DNA of 64,000 bases from Nitrospirillum viridazoti CBAmc (GCF_000730165.1 NZ_CP022112.1:537501-601500); one strand, 5' to 3'; positions 16,847 through 25,792 are shown, counted from the stretch's first letter. The notes: generated by a model not told the origin, from the sequence alone. Numbers and translations: made by a program.

Positions 16847-18411
16847 TGCCCGATATCGATGTCGTTTCGCTGTCACGCCTGCAGTTCGGGCTGACGGCCA
16901 TGTACCATTTCCTGTTCGTGCCGCTGACCCTGGGCTTGTCCCTGCTGCTGGCCATCATGGAAAGCGTCTATGTCATGACCGGCCGGACCATCTGGCGCGA
17001 CATGACCAAGTTCTGGGGCCTGCTGTTCGGCATCAACTTCGCCATGGGCGTGGCCACCGGCATCACCATGGAATTCCAGTTCGGCACGAATTGGGCCTAT
17101 TACTCCCATTACGTCGGCGACATCTTCGGCGCGCCGCTGGCCATCGAGGGCCTGATGGCCTTCTTCCTGGAAGCCACCTTCATCGGCCTGTTCTTTTTCG
17201 GCTGGAACAAGCTGTCGGCGGTGGGGCACCTGATGGTGACCTGGCTGGTGGCCTTGGGCAGCAATTTGAGCGCCCTCTGGATCCTGATCGCCAACGGCTG
17301 GATGCAGCATCCCGTGGGGGCCACGTTCAACACCGACACCATGCGGATGGAGGTGGCGAACTTTGCCGATGTCATCTTCAATCCGGTCGCCCAGGACAAG
17401 TTCGTGCACACGGTCAGCGCCGGCTACGTCACCGGCGCCGTGTTCGTGCTGGCCGTCAGCGCCCTGTACCTGCTGCGCGGCCGGCACGTGGCCCTGGCGC
17501 GCCGCTCGATGACCGTGGCCGCCAGCTTCGGCCTGGCGGCATCCCTGTCGGTGGTCGTGCTGGGCGACGAAAGCGGCTACACAGCCGGCCAGAACCAGCG
17601 CATGAAGCTGGCCGCCATCGAAGCCATGTGGGAGACGGAGCCGGCGCCGGCCTCCTTCACCGTCGTCGGCTTCCCCGACCAGGCGGGGCACCGCACCAAC
17701 TACGCGGTTCGCATTCCCTATGTCATGGGCCTGATCGCCACCCGGTCGATCAGCGAGCCGGTCATGGGCATCAACCAGCTGGTGGAGGTGGCGGCAGACC
17801 GTATCCGCAGCGGCATGGTGGCCTATCAGGCGCTGCAGCGCCTGCGCCAGAACCGCGGCGATACCAATGCCCGGGCGACGTTCGAGGCGCATGTGAGTGA
17901 CCTGGGATACGCCTTGCTGCTGAAGCGCTATACCCCGGTGGTGACGGACGCGACGGATGCGCAGATCGTCGCTGCTGCCCATGACACGGTGCCGGCGGTG
18001 GCGCCGCTGTTCTGGTCGTTCCGTGTCATGGTCGGGCTGGGATTCTTCTTCATTGCCCTCTTCGTTACCGCCTTCATCCTGTCGGCCAAGCGCCGGCTGG
18101 AACATCCGCTGTTCCTGAAGGCGGCGGCGGCGGCGCTGCCCCTGCCGTGGCTGGCGGCGGAACTGGGCTGGTATGTGGCGGAGGGCGGCCGCCAACCCTG
18201 GACCATCGACGGCATCCTGCCGACCTTCCTGTCCGCCTCGAACATCCCGGCCGCCAACGTCTGGTTCAGCGTGGCGGGCTTCGTCCTGTTCTACAGCGTG
18301 CTGGCGGTGGTTGAGCTGTACCTGATGGTCAAGGTCATCCGCCATGGGCCGCTGGAGACGACATCCGGGCGCCCCGCCCCGCTTCACGCCGTCGTCGCGG
18401 CCGGTGAATGA
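16843..18411 (+). CDS. cydA: Cytochrome bd ubiquinol oxidase subunit I
   Basis: The 522-residue length equals that of the E. coli protein. The first helix carries the haem-ligand His in TAMYHFLFVPLTLGLS. The periplasmic quinol loop is of the long type: AFPNQ-like VVGFPDQAGHRTNYAVRIPYVMGLIATRS, followed by RIRSGMVAYQALQRLR and YALLLKRYTPVV. It transfers electrons from ubiquinol to oxygen through haems b558, b595 and d. bd oxidases are known to resist sulfide, so its linkage to sqr in one operon makes sense: quinol made by sulfide oxidation can still be respired. The gene overlaps cydP by four bases and is followed 11 bases later by cydB. Confidence 0.97.
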   Translation: MMPDIDVVSLSRLQFGLTAMYHFLFVPLTLGLSLLLAIMESVYVMTGRTIWRDMTKFWGLLFGINFAMGVATGITMEFQFGTNWAYYSHYVGDIFGAPLAIEGLMAFFLEATFIGLFFFGWNKLSAVGHLMVTWLVALGSNLSALWILIANGWMQHPVGATFNTDTMRMEVANFADVIFNPVAQDKFVHTVSAGYVTGAVFVLAVSALYLLRGRHVALARRSMTVAASFGLAASLSVVVLGDESGYTAGQNQRMKLAAIEAMWETEPAPASFTVVGFPDQAGHRTNYAVRIPYVMGLIATRSISEPVMGINQLVEVAADRIRSGMVAYQALQRLRQNRGDTNARATFEAHVSDLGYALLLKRYTPVVTDATDAQIVAAAHDTVPAVAPLFWSFRVMVGLGFFFIALFVTAFILSAKRRLEHPLFLKAAAAALPLPWLAAELGWYVAEGGRQPWTIDGILPTFLSASNIPAANVWFSVAGFVLFYSVLAVVELYLMVKVIRHGPLETTSGRPAPLHAVVAAGE

Positions 18412-18422
18412 GGATATGCACC

Positions 18423-19562
18423 ATGTTGGACTATGAAACTTTGCGTCTGCTGTGGTGGGCGCTGCTGGGCGTGCTCCTCATCGGCTTCGCCGTCATGGAT
18501 GGCTTCGACCTGGGGGTGGCGGCCTTGCTGCCCGTCGTCGGCCGGTCGGACATGGACCGGCGGGTCATGATCAACACTGTGGGGCCGGTTTGGGAAGGCA
18601 ACCAGGTGTGGCTGATCCTGGGAGGCGGCGCCGTATTTGCCGCTTGGCCCGCCCTCTATGCCACCGCGTTCTCCGGCTTTTACATCGCCATGTTCCTGGT
18701 GCTATGCGCCCTGATCCTGCGGCCCGTGGGCTTCAAGTTCCGCTCCAAGCTGGAAGGGGCGGCCTGGCGGCGGGCGTGGGACACGGCGCTGATCATCGGC
18801 GGCGTGGTCCCGGCGGTGGTATTCGGTGTCGCTTTCGGCAACGTGTTGCAGGGCGTGCCGTTCCATTTCGATGCCGACCTGCGCGTCACCTACACGGGCG
18901 GCTTCCTTGGGCTGCTGAACCCCTTCGCCCTGCTGTGCGGTCTGGTCAGTCTGGCCATGGTCATCATGCACGGCGCCGTCTACCTGGCGGTGAAGACGGA
19001 CGGGCAGGTGGCGGCGCGGGCGCGCGGGGTGGTGCCTTGGGCCGTCCTGGCCATGCTGGTGCTGTTCAGTCTGGCGGGGGCGTGGATTGCCCTGGGGATT
19101 GACGGCTACGCCGTCACCAGCGCCGTCGTGGCCGATGGTCCGTCAAACCCTCTGATGAAGACGGTCGAGCGGGCACCAGGCACCTGGCTGGAGAACTACC
19201 GGCGCCTGCCACTCAGCCTGATTGTGCCCGCGCTGGCATATGTCGGTGCCCTGGCCACCTGGGGATTGATCCGTGCCGAGCGGGTGGGGCTGGCCTTCAT
19301 CACCTCGTCCCTGGCCGTGGCGGGCGTTGTCGGTACGGCAGGCGTCAGTGCGTTCCCTTTCCTGCTGCCGTCGTCCAGCGACCCCGCCTCCAGCCTGACG
19401 GTGTGGGACGCATCGTCATCGCATACCACCCTGCAGATCATGCTCGTGGCGACGCTGGTCTTCATGCCGTTGATCCTGGCCTACACCGCCTGGGTCTTCC
19501 GTGTGCTGCGCGGCCCGGTTCGCGCGCAGGACATCACCAATGACGGCGGCGCGTTCTACTGA
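18423..19562 (+). CDS. cydB: Cytochrome bd ubiquinol oxidase subunit II
   Basis: The 379-residue start MLDYETLRLLWWALLGVLLIGFAVMDGFDLG is the characteristic CydB N-terminus, with the conserved Trp and the Asp/Phe-Asp-Leu-Gly motif, followed by GPVWEGNQVW. Eight or so further TM helices follow, and a C-terminal YTAWVFRVLRGPV segment. It forms the heterodimer with CydA. It lies in the same operon, and the CydX gene follows after 21 bases. Confidence 0.97.
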   Translation: MLDYETLRLLWWALLGVLLIGFAVMDGFDLGVAALLPVVGRSDMDRRVMINTVGPVWEGNQVWLILGGGAVFAAWPALYATAFSGFYIAMFLVLCALILRPVGFKFRSKLEGAAWRRAWDTALIIGGVVPAVVFGVAFGNVLQGVPFHFDADLRVTYTGGFLGLLNPFALLCGLVSLAMVIMHGAVYLAVKTDGQVAARARGVVPWAVLAMLVLFSLAGAWIALGIDGYAVTSAVVADGPSNPLMKTVERAPGTWLENYRRLPLSLIVPALAYVGALATWGLIRAERVGLAFITSSLAVAGVVGTAGVSAFPFLLPSSSDPASSLTVWDASSSHTTLQIMLVATLVFMPLILAYTAWVFRVLRGPVRAQDITNDGGAFY

Positions 19563-19583
19563 CGCCCGCGGAGGAGCGAAGCG

Positions 19584-19709
19584 ATGTGGTACTTTAGCTG
19601 GATATTGGGCCTTGGATTGGCCTGCGCGTTTTCCATCCTGAACGCCATGTGGCTGGAACTGTCCGAGACCGACGGGAAGGTTCGCCCTGACCGGCGGCCC
19701 GAGCGATGA
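19584..19709 (+). CDS. cydX: Cytochrome bd oxidase small subunit CydX
   Basis: This gene encodes 41 residues starting MWYFSWILGLGLACAFSILN, a single TM helix, then AMWLELSE and a charged tail. The MWYFxWxLG start and the Trp-Leu-Glu ending of the helix are the CydX (YbgT) signature. A GGAGGAG ribosome binding site sits about nine bases before the ATG, 21 bases after cydB. CydX is needed for stability and activity of the bd complex in bacteria where it has been studied. Confidence 0.9.
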   Translation: MWYFSWILGLGLACAFSILNAMWLELSETDGKVRPDRRPER

Positions 19710-19745
19710 ACGCTGTGATGTGCGAAGTGGGCAAAGGGCCCGTGA

Positions 19746-19880
19746 CGGAAGGCGGTTGGCCGATACCAAGCCACACAGCATCTGGCCATGCTGCGGAAAG
19801 ATAGCCTAGTGAAAGCCCGCCGGGATGGGACGTTTATTTGCTACTCGATTACGGATGATGACATGCGTGCCATAGTGTCC
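19746..19880 (+). pseudogene. Decayed ArsR-family regulator fragment
   Basis: The frame beginning after a stop at 19743-19745 reads AVGRYQATQHLAMLRKDSLV followed by KARRDGTFICYSI. This is the recognition helix and wing of an ArsR regulator, very like SQHLALLRREGLVGARRDGQTIWYSI-type sequence in the intact repressor at 12538-12870. There is no start codon and no N-terminal half in frame; a few bases upstream, a different frame reads GPVTE, suggesting an indel. The frame runs on to 19946, into the 3' end of the next gene. It is therefore a remnant rather than a working gene. Confidence 0.7.
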
Positions 19881-19908
19881 GATCCGGTCAGGATCAGCAG
19901 CCAGTCGC

Positions 19909-21024
19909 TCAGGCCAGAGGCGCCGTCCGGTACAGGATCACCTTAATGCCGCCATGCAGCACCGGCGCGCCGGTGGGGAGGAAGGAGAGGTCGGTCACTT
20001 TGGCCAGGGCCGGTTCATTGGTGATGATGCCGACGCGCCAGCCGTGGAAGCGCTCGCGCAGTACCTTGCCCAGGCTGCCGTACAGGGCATAGAGCTGCTT
20101 GGTGTCGCCGATGCGCCCGCCATAGGGCGGGTTGACGATGACCAGGCCGGGCGGACCGTCGGGCGGGGTCAGGTCGCTGATGGCTTGACGGCGGAAGTCG
20201 GTCCAGTCCGCCACGCCGGCCCGCGCCGCGTTGTCCTGGCTCATCTTCACGGCGCCGGCGTCGCGGTCGCTGCCATGGAAGCGCACGGTTGGTGGGGTAA
20301 GGGCTAGGGAGGCTTTCAGCGCGTCCCAGGCGGTGGCATCGAACCCCGCGAGCTTCTCGAAGGCGAAGGACCGGGAACGGCCAGGCTTCAGGCCGGCGGC
20401 AATCTCCGCCGCCTCGATCACGAAGGTGCCCGAGCCGCACATGGGGTCGACCACGGGCTCATGGCCGTCATAGCCGCACTGGTGCAGGAACAGGGCGGCC
20501 ATGGTCTCCCGCATGGGGGCCTTGTTCACCGCTTCCTTATGGCCGCGCTTGTGCAATGACTCGCCCGATGTGTCGATGCTGAAGGTGCAGAGGTCGTCGT
20601 CGATGCGGGCCTTGATGACGATCTCGGCATCGTCCGCGATGGGGGCGCCCAACTCTTCCGACAGGGCGCGGGTGATGCGCTCCGCCGCGGCGCCGGCGTG
20701 GTAGATGCGGGACTTGGTGCAACTGGCTTCCACCTTCACCGGCACGTCCGGCCGCAGGAAGTCCGCCCAGCGGAAGCGGCGGGCGCGCTTGTCCAACTGC
20801 GCCAGGTGCAGGGCGCGGAAGGAGCCGATGCGCACCAGCACGCGGGTGGCACCGCGCAGTTCCAGGTTGGCGCGCCAGACCTCCGTCCAGCCGCCCCGGG
20901 CGCTGACACCGCCCTTGCCGGGCTGCGGGTCGGTGAAGCCGGCCGCCGTCATCTCCGCGCACAGCGCAGATTCCAGGCCGGGTGTGGTCACCACGTAGAT
21001 ATCAAAGTCTTCACGCTCATCCAT
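19909..21024 (-). CDS. THUMP-domain class I SAM-dependent RNA methyltransferase (RlmL-N/YpsC-like)
   Basis: The 371-residue protein has an N-terminal ferredoxin-like/THUMP region (about 1-160; YVVTTPGLESALCAEM, DLCTFSIDTSGESLHKRGHK) and a C-terminal Rossmann methyltransferase with VDPMCGSGTFVIEAAE (motif I) and VNPPYGGRIG (catalytic NPPY). This matches 23S rRNA guanine-N2 methyltransferases related to RlmL or YpsC. It is a housekeeping gene with no link to its neighbours. Its 3' end overlaps the remnant ArsR frame on the other strand. Confidence 0.9.
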   Translation of the reverse strand: MDEREDFDIYVVTTPGLESALCAEMTAAGFTDPQPGKGGVSARGGWTEVWRANLELRGATRVLVRIGSFRALHLAQLDKRARRFRWADFLRPDVPVKVEASCTKSRIYHAGAAAERITRALSEELGAPIADDAEIVIKARIDDDLCTFSIDTSGESLHKRGHKEAVNKAPMRETMAALFLHQCGYDGHEPVVDPMCGSGTFVIEAAEIAAGLKPGRSRSFAFEKLAGFDATAWDALKASLALTPPTVRFHGSDRDAGAVKMSQDNAARAGVADWTDFRRQAISDLTPPDGPPGLVIVNPPYGGRIGDTKQLYALYGSLGKVLRERFHGWRVGIITNEPALAKVTDLSFLPTGAPVLHGGIKVILYRTAPLA

Positions 21025-21099
21025 GGCGCTTTGATATCGCGCCGCCCCTGAACCGGCGAGGGCTTTCTCGCCATGGCTTCCGTGCCGGCGGGGCGGGGT

Positions 21100-22578
21100 T
21101 CAAGATTGAAGCGGTCCGAACCAGGCGGTCAGCACCGCCTTCAGATCCCGGTTATCCGGTTGCCCCACCCAGGCCACATACCCATCGGGGCGGATCAGTA
21201 CGCTGGCCGGAGCGGGGACGGGGCCAAGTGCTGGTAATTCCCACAGCCCGTCATAGCTGGCGTCGACCCTCTGGAGCCGCTCGCCCCAGGGAGTGAGGTC
21301 GATGCCAGTGTCCGGTCCGAGGGTGAGGAACACCGGCCGCGCCTGGTGCAGGTATGTATAAAGCCGGCGTGGGCCATCGGCCGTGATCAGGTCAAGGTCG
21401 GGCATGCGGCGCCCCAGCAGCGGATGGCCGTCGCCCAGGTCATAACGAACGGCCAAGCCCGATATCTGCGCGGCGACGTGCTGGCGCGGGGCATCCATGA
21501 CCATGAATTCCGAGATGAGCTGGCCCAGGGCCTTGGAGCGGTCGTCCTGGCGCTGCAGCGCCACGGTGGCCATGGTGATGAGCAGCACCCGTGCCGCCAC
21601 CGGGTGCCGTTCGCGGTGATATGTGTCCAGCAGGGTGGCAGGTGCTGTCCCCTTGACCACCTGGGCCAGTTTCCAGCCCAGGTTCACGGCGTCCTGCACC
21701 CCGATATTCAGACCTTGCCCGCCCATCGGGGGATGGACGTGCGCCGCGTCGCCAGCCAGCAACACCCGCCGGTCGCGGTAGGCGGCGGCCTGTCGCGCCA
21801 TGTCGGTGAACCGGGAAATCCAGGTCGGGCTGTGGATGCCGTAATCGGTGCCATAAATGGCGATCAGCGCCTGCCGCACCTCATCGAGGGTGGGGTGTCC
21901 GCCGGACTTGAGCTCCCGCTCGGTCAGCACGATGCGGACACGGCCGGCATCTTCCATTTTGCCCATACCATGGGTACCGGTGGCATCGGCGCGAAAGCCC
22001 CATTCGGGCTCCTCCCTCCATTCGGCCTCGGCGATCAGCCAGCTTTTGGTCGCGTCCCAGCCTGGGAAGTCGATACCCGCCGCTTTGCGGACGAGGCTGC
22101 GCCCGCCGTCGCAGCCGATGAGATATCCGGCGCGCAGTTGCGTGCCACCGGACAACGCGACGTCGACGCCTTCCTCGTCCTGGGTGAAGCCCGTGACCTC
22201 ACACCCCCGCAGGACGGTCACGCCGAGTTCGCCGGCCCAGTCGGCCAACAGGCGCTCAATGTGGTTCTGCGACAGGGCCAGGAAATACCTATGCCGGGTG
22301 GGAAAGTCCCTGAGATCCAAGGTGGGACCGTGGAAATGGCCGACCGGATGGGTTTGCCCCAGCTCAAGGAAGCGATCGGCGACACCGCGCTGGTCCAGCA
22401 CCTCGATGGTGCGGATGTGCAGGCCGCCGGCCCGCATCCCCGCCAGGTCCTGGTTGGGGCGACGCTCGACCACGATCGCGTCGACGCCCGCCAGGGCCAA
22501 CTCGGCGGCCAGCATGAGCCCCGTGGGGCCGCCACCGGTGATGACCACCGCATGATCCTGTCGCGTGCCCTTGTCCAT
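21100..22578 (-). CDS. FAD-dependent aromatic-ring/rifampicin-type monooxygenase
   Basis: The 492-residue protein has the class A flavin monooxygenase layout: FAD Rossmann motif VVITGGGPTGLMLAAELALAG, the DG motif in YLIGCDGGRSLVRKAAGI, and the GD motif VLLAGDAAHVHPPMGGQGLN. A thioredoxin-like C-terminal segment ends in LIRPDGYVAWVGQ. These features are those of PheA/TfdB and rifampicin monooxygenases, which hydroxylate aromatic substrates using NAD(P)H and oxygen. The substrate is not determinable. A TetR gene follows in the same direction 128 bases downstream. The upstream region holds a dyad near 22650. Confidence 0.9.
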   Translation of the reverse strand: MDKGTRQDHAVVITGGGPTGLMLAAELALAGVDAIVVERRPNQDLAGMRAGGLHIRTIEVLDQRGVADRFLELGQTHPVGHFHGPTLDLRDFPTRHRYFLALSQNHIERLLADWAGELGVTVLRGCEVTGFTQDEEGVDVALSGGTQLRAGYLIGCDGGRSLVRKAAGIDFPGWDATKSWLIAEAEWREEPEWGFRADATGTHGMGKMEDAGRVRIVLTERELKSGGHPTLDEVRQALIAIYGTDYGIHSPTWISRFTDMARQAAAYRDRRVLLAGDAAHVHPPMGGQGLNIGVQDAVNLGWKLAQVVKGTAPATLLDTYHRERHPVAARVLLITMATVALQRQDDRSKALGQLISEFMVMDAPRQHVAAQISGLAVRYDLGDGHPLLGRRMPDLDLITADGPRRLYTYLHQARPVFLTLGPDTGIDLTPWGERLQRVDASYDGLWELPALGPVPAPASVLIRPDGYVAWVGQPDNRDLKAVLTAWFGPLQS

Positions 22579-22646
22579 CTGCCCGGCCTCCTTGTTTCAG
22601 AGGGCGGGACTTTATGAATCGGCGAGGCGATCAGGCAATTCTTGAA

Positions 22647-22678
22647 CTCAACTCTTTCAACGCCATCTATAAGTTGAG
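22647..22678. promoter_or_regulatory. Inverted repeat CTCAACT-N18-AGTTGAG between the monooxygenase start and TetR end
   Basis: Perfect 7-bp arms (22647-22653 and 22672-22678) lie 69-100 bases upstream of the monooxygenase start, on the promoter side. The spacing of the arms, about 2.4 helical turns, is compatible with a TetR-type dimer or with a hairpin at the end of the tetR transcript. Which of these is right is unknown. Confidence 0.4.
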
Positions 22679-22706
22679 CGGAGGCAGGGTCGCCGCATGA
22701 TCTTCC

Positions 22707-23408
22707 TTACATTGCTGGCCGCTGCTCGGGGGGCTGGAGCAGCGCGGTCAGGCAATGCGCCGCCGCACGCCGCGCCTCATCCTCAGTAATCGCGGCCGCC
22801 GCCGGGTCCGTTCTTCGCCGCATGGCCAACCAGCTGATCGCTTCGATACCGGAACGAGCCAGGGCTTCCGCCGGTCCGTCACCTACATATCGGCGTGTGA
22901 ACCAAGTGACGATATCGGTGAGATAAGGCGCGCGATACTGCCGGGTGAAGGCTGTTTTCAGGCTGGGGATGTCGTTGGCGGTACGGTCGAAGAGGACGAT
23001 CAGGCGCCAGGTGGCGGCCAGGAAATCGTATAGTTCGGTCGCGATCCCTGCCGCCTCGTTCTCAAGCAAGGACATAGGCGGGGGATGGTCCAGGGCAGCC
23101 CGCAACGCCGGCCAGCGCGGCCAGGAATGGACGATGGCCTCGATCGACAGGACCGTTTCCGCGAGATCGCCCACCGCCACCGGCATTGGCAGACCGTCCA
23201 GCGACATGCCCGCGGCATGCAGTGCCGCGATATGGAACAGGGCTTCCTTGCTTTCGACATAGCGGTAGGCGGCGGAGGGCGACATGCCCAGTTCCGCCCC
23301 GATATCCGACATCTGGGTCAGGCGAAAGCCGCGCTGGGTGAAGCACTGCAACCCCGCCTCGGCGATCTCACGGAGGGGGCGTAAACCCAGCCGGCTCGAT
23401 CTGCGCAT
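22707..23408 (-). CDS. TetR/AcrR-family transcriptional regulator
   Basis: The protein has 233 residues. The N-terminal HTH spans about residues 12-60: EIAEAGLQCFTQRGFRLTQM, then SDIGAELGMSPSAAYRYVESKEALF, the canonical TetR tetra-helical pattern. The C-terminal ligand domain is variable. The gene is upstream of and co-directional with the monooxygenase and divergent from the alpha/beta hydrolase gene at 23644. An 11-bp palindrome in the divergent intergenic region is a candidate operator. The target and ligand are unknown. Confidence 0.92.
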   Translation of the reverse strand: MRRSSRLGLRPLREIAEAGLQCFTQRGFRLTQMSDIGAELGMSPSAAYRYVESKEALFHIAALHAAGMSLDGLPMPVAVGDLAETVLSIEAIVHSWPRWPALRAALDHPPPMSLLENEAAGIATELYDFLAATWRLIVLFDRTANDIPSLKTAFTRQYRAPYLTDIVTWFTRRYVGDGPAEALARSGIEAISWLAMRRRTDPAAAAITEDEARRAAAHCLTALLQPPEQRPAM

Positions 23409-23601
23409 CTCTCACCCTCCGTCCCAGAGCCAACCCATGCCCGCCCCTGGCGACCAGGATTGGATTATGTCGGCGGCGGAGGAGAATAGTCGACGGTTCC
23501 TTGGGCGTCCTTCATGAACATCGCCAAGCCCCTATGACACCAATGGAAAGCAGCCGAATGGCAGGGGGACCGAGCCAAAGGGGCTTGTCCAGGCAGCACC
23601 G

Positions 23602-23624
23602 TGAGTGTATCAGTGATTCACTCA
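23602..23624. promoter_or_regulatory. Candidate TetR operator upstream of the alpha/beta hydrolase
   Basis: TGAGTG (23602-23607) and CACTCA (23619-23624) form an inverted repeat with an 11-nt spacer, and inside it AGTGATTCACT (23612-23622) is a perfect 11-bp palindrome. It lies just before a TATAAA (23627-23632), 20 bases before the GTG start. Nested palindromes of this kind are typical of TetR sites. The tetR gene starts 194 bases to the left. Confidence 0.5.
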
Positions 23625-23643
23625 ATTATAAACCTGTGACGGT

Positions 23644-24744
23644 GTGGCGAAATTGATCCTGAAACGCCTGGGCCCGGCCACCCTTCTTTGGGCCACCCTT
23701 CTATGGGGCGCCGTGCCCGCCGCTGACGCCGCCCCCGTCGGCCTGGCCCACCGCGAGGTGCCGCTTGCCAGCGCGGCGGCGCGCCGGAGCGATCATCAGC
23801 CAGTGCTGGACGTCACGATCTGGTATCCGGCGGTGGAGGGAACGGCGCAGCAGGAGGTAGATATCGGCCCGCCGGGCCAGGCGTTGCTGGTAGGTGGGCC
23901 GGCCGCCATTGATGCGGAGCCGGCGCACGGGGCGCACCCGGTCGTCCTGCTGTCCCCCGGCTTCGGTGGCAGTGCCGAGGATTTGTCCTGGCTGGGTGGT
24001 GGATTGGCGGCGCGCGGCTTCATCGTCGTCGGGGTCAGCCATCCGGGCAACAACGCGTTGGATCGCACACCGGTGGGTGGAACCGCCTGGTGGGAGCGGC
24101 CGCGCGACCTGATCGCCGCCGCGCGCGCCATGGCGACGGATCCGACGCTGGGCCCATACCTCGACCTGGGGCATGTCGGTGCGGCCGGTTTTTCCATGGG
24201 CGGCATGACGGCGCTGGCCCTGGGCGGCGCCGTTATCGATCCCGGACATTTCGATGATTTCTGCGCGGGCAAGCCGGCGGACCAAGTCTGCGACACCGCC
24301 CCGGAAACGCCGGATGCGCCCCATGTCACCCAGCGCGCCGGCATCCATATGCTGGGACTGGACCAGGCGGCCGCCCGCGCGTCGGAAGGCGCGGCCCTTC
24401 CGGGTTTGCGCGCGGTCCTGGCCATCGCGCCGCCTGTGCAGATGCTGTCGCCGGAAAGCCTGGGCCGCATCACCGCCCGGACCACTCTGATGGTGGGGGA
24501 CAGCGATCCGCTGGTGCCCGCAGCCACCGAGGCGGGGGTGGCGGCGCGCCTGGTCAAGGGTGCGCGGTTCGTGACCGTGCCGGGTGCGGCCCATTACAGC
24601 TTCGTGGGCGTCTGCACGCCCCATGGCCGGATGGTGCTCGCGCTCTGCGACCGGGCGCCCGAGGCGGAGCGCGCCCATACGGCTGCCCTGACGGAGGCGA
24701 TCCGCCTGTTCCAAGGCACGCTTTCGCCCGGTGCACGACCCTAA
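23644..24744 (+). CDS. Secreted alpha/beta hydrolase (dienelactone hydrolase/PAF-acetylhydrolase-like)
   Basis: The GTG start gives 366 residues with a signal peptide (LILKRLGPATLLWATLLWGA, cleavage near ADAAP). The catalytic triad is visible: nucleophile Ser184 in GFSMGG, Asp in MVGDSDPLVP and His in GAAHYSF. The oxyanion region is LLSPGFGGSAEDLSWL. The fold and the layout (VTIWYPAVEG near the N-terminus) match predicted dienelactone hydrolases of the platelet-activating-factor acetylhydrolase type. It acts in the periplasm or outside the cell on an ester or lactone not identifiable here. It is divergent from TetR. Confidence 0.85.
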   Translation: MAKLILKRLGPATLLWATLLWGAVPAADAAPVGLAHREVPLASAAARRSDHQPVLDVTIWYPAVEGTAQQEVDIGPPGQALLVGGPAAIDAEPAHGAHPVVLLSPGFGGSAEDLSWLGGGLAARGFIVVGVSHPGNNALDRTPVGGTAWWERPRDLIAAARAMATDPTLGPYLDLGHVGAAGFSMGGMTALALGGAVIDPGHFDDFCAGKPADQVCDTAPETPDAPHVTQRAGIHMLGLDQAAARASEGAALPGLRAVLAIAPPVQMLSPESLGRITARTTLMVGDSDPLVPAATEAGVAARLVKGARFVTVPGAAHYSFVGVCTPHGRMVLALCDRAPEAERAHTAALTEAIRLFQGTLSPGARP

Positions 24745-24841
24745 CTGGCCCTTTCAGCGGGGGTGTTGGTCATCACATCCTGTGGTGGTGTCCGGCTGGC
24801 ATCCTGCCGGTTCTCAACGACAATAATCCCGGGAGTAACAT

Positions 24842-25792
24842 ATGCAGAGCGGTCGCAGAGACTTCCTGAAGCTCGGTGGCGGCACCTTGGCCATGCTGGC
24901 CCTGCCGCAACCCCTGGTCGCCGCGACCGGAACCAACCAGCCTATCATCGATGTGCATCTGCACGCCTATCCGGCATCGATGCGCTTTGAGAAGCCCATC
25001 GTCAATCCCATCACCGGGGCCAAGAGCCCCATCCAGACCGGTGCCGACCATCTCACGGCTTGCCTGGCGGAGATGAAGCGCCTGAACGTAGTCAGGGGCG
25101 TGGTCAGCGGCGGCGACGGCGACCGGTTGCAGGCGGCCGTGGATTGGTACGACCGGGATGCCGGCCGCATCCTGGTGGGCGCCGGCATCCGCGGATCGGC
25201 GGACACGCCCCTGCCGCCGCTGGAGGAGCTGCGCAAGCTGCATGCGCAGGGCAAGTTGCAGGTGCTGGGGGAACTGACGTCCCAGTATGCTGGCCTGCCG
25301 TTGAGCGACCCGCAGTACGACCCCTACCTGTCCCTGGCGGAAGAACTGGACATTCCGGTGGCTCTGCACACCGGCACCATGCCCGAGGGCACCACCTTCG
25401 ACCCCTGCTGCCGTACCGCCCGGGCCCGCTTCGGCAATCCCGAATATGTCGAGGAGGCGCTGAACAAGCATCCCAAGCTGCGCCTGAACCTCATGCATTG
25501 CGGCTGGCCCTATCTGGAAGACACCATGGCCATGCTGATGCTGTATCCCAATGTCTATGCGGATACGGGCGCCATCGACTGGCTGCTGCCGCGGCCAGCC
25601 TTCAATGACTATCTGAAGGCCCTGGTCGACGCCGGATTCGGCAAGCGCATCATGTTCGGCACGGACCAGATGTATTGGCCCGATGCCATCAGCCTGGCCG
25701 TAGACCGCATCAAATCGGCCCCCTTCCTGACGGAGGACCAGAGGCGGGACATCTTCTACAACAACGCCGTCCGCTTCTACAAACTGGGCTGA
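24842..25792 (+). CDS. Tat-exported metal-dependent amidohydrolase (Amidohydro_2 family)
   Basis: The 316-residue protein starts with a twin-arginine signal (SGRRDFLKLGGGTLAMLALP). The TIM-barrel amidohydrolase features are the metal motif HLH (His39, His41) in IIDVHLHAYP, His in VALHTGTMPEG, His in LNLMHCGWPYLED, and the terminal Asp in MFGTDQMYWP. Members include decarboxylases and hydrolases acting on ring compounds or lactones. It sits 97 bases after the secreted hydrolase on the same strand, and both are exported, so they may act on one pathway. The Tat signal is consistent with metal loading in the cytoplasm. Confidence 0.85.
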   Translation: MQSGRRDFLKLGGGTLAMLALPQPLVAATGTNQPIIDVHLHAYPASMRFEKPIVNPITGAKSPIQTGADHLTACLAEMKRLNVVRGVVSGGDGDRLQAAVDWYDRDAGRILVGAGIRGSADTPLPPLEELRKLHAQGKLQVLGELTSQYAGLPLSDPQYDPYLSLAEELDIPVALHTGTMPEGTTFDPCCRTARARFGNPEYVEEALNKHPKLRLNLMHCGWPYLEDTMAMLMLYPNVYADTGAIDWLLPRPAFNDYLKALVDAGFGKRIMFGTDQMYWPDAISLAVDRIKSAPFLTEDQRRDIFYNNAVRFYKLG

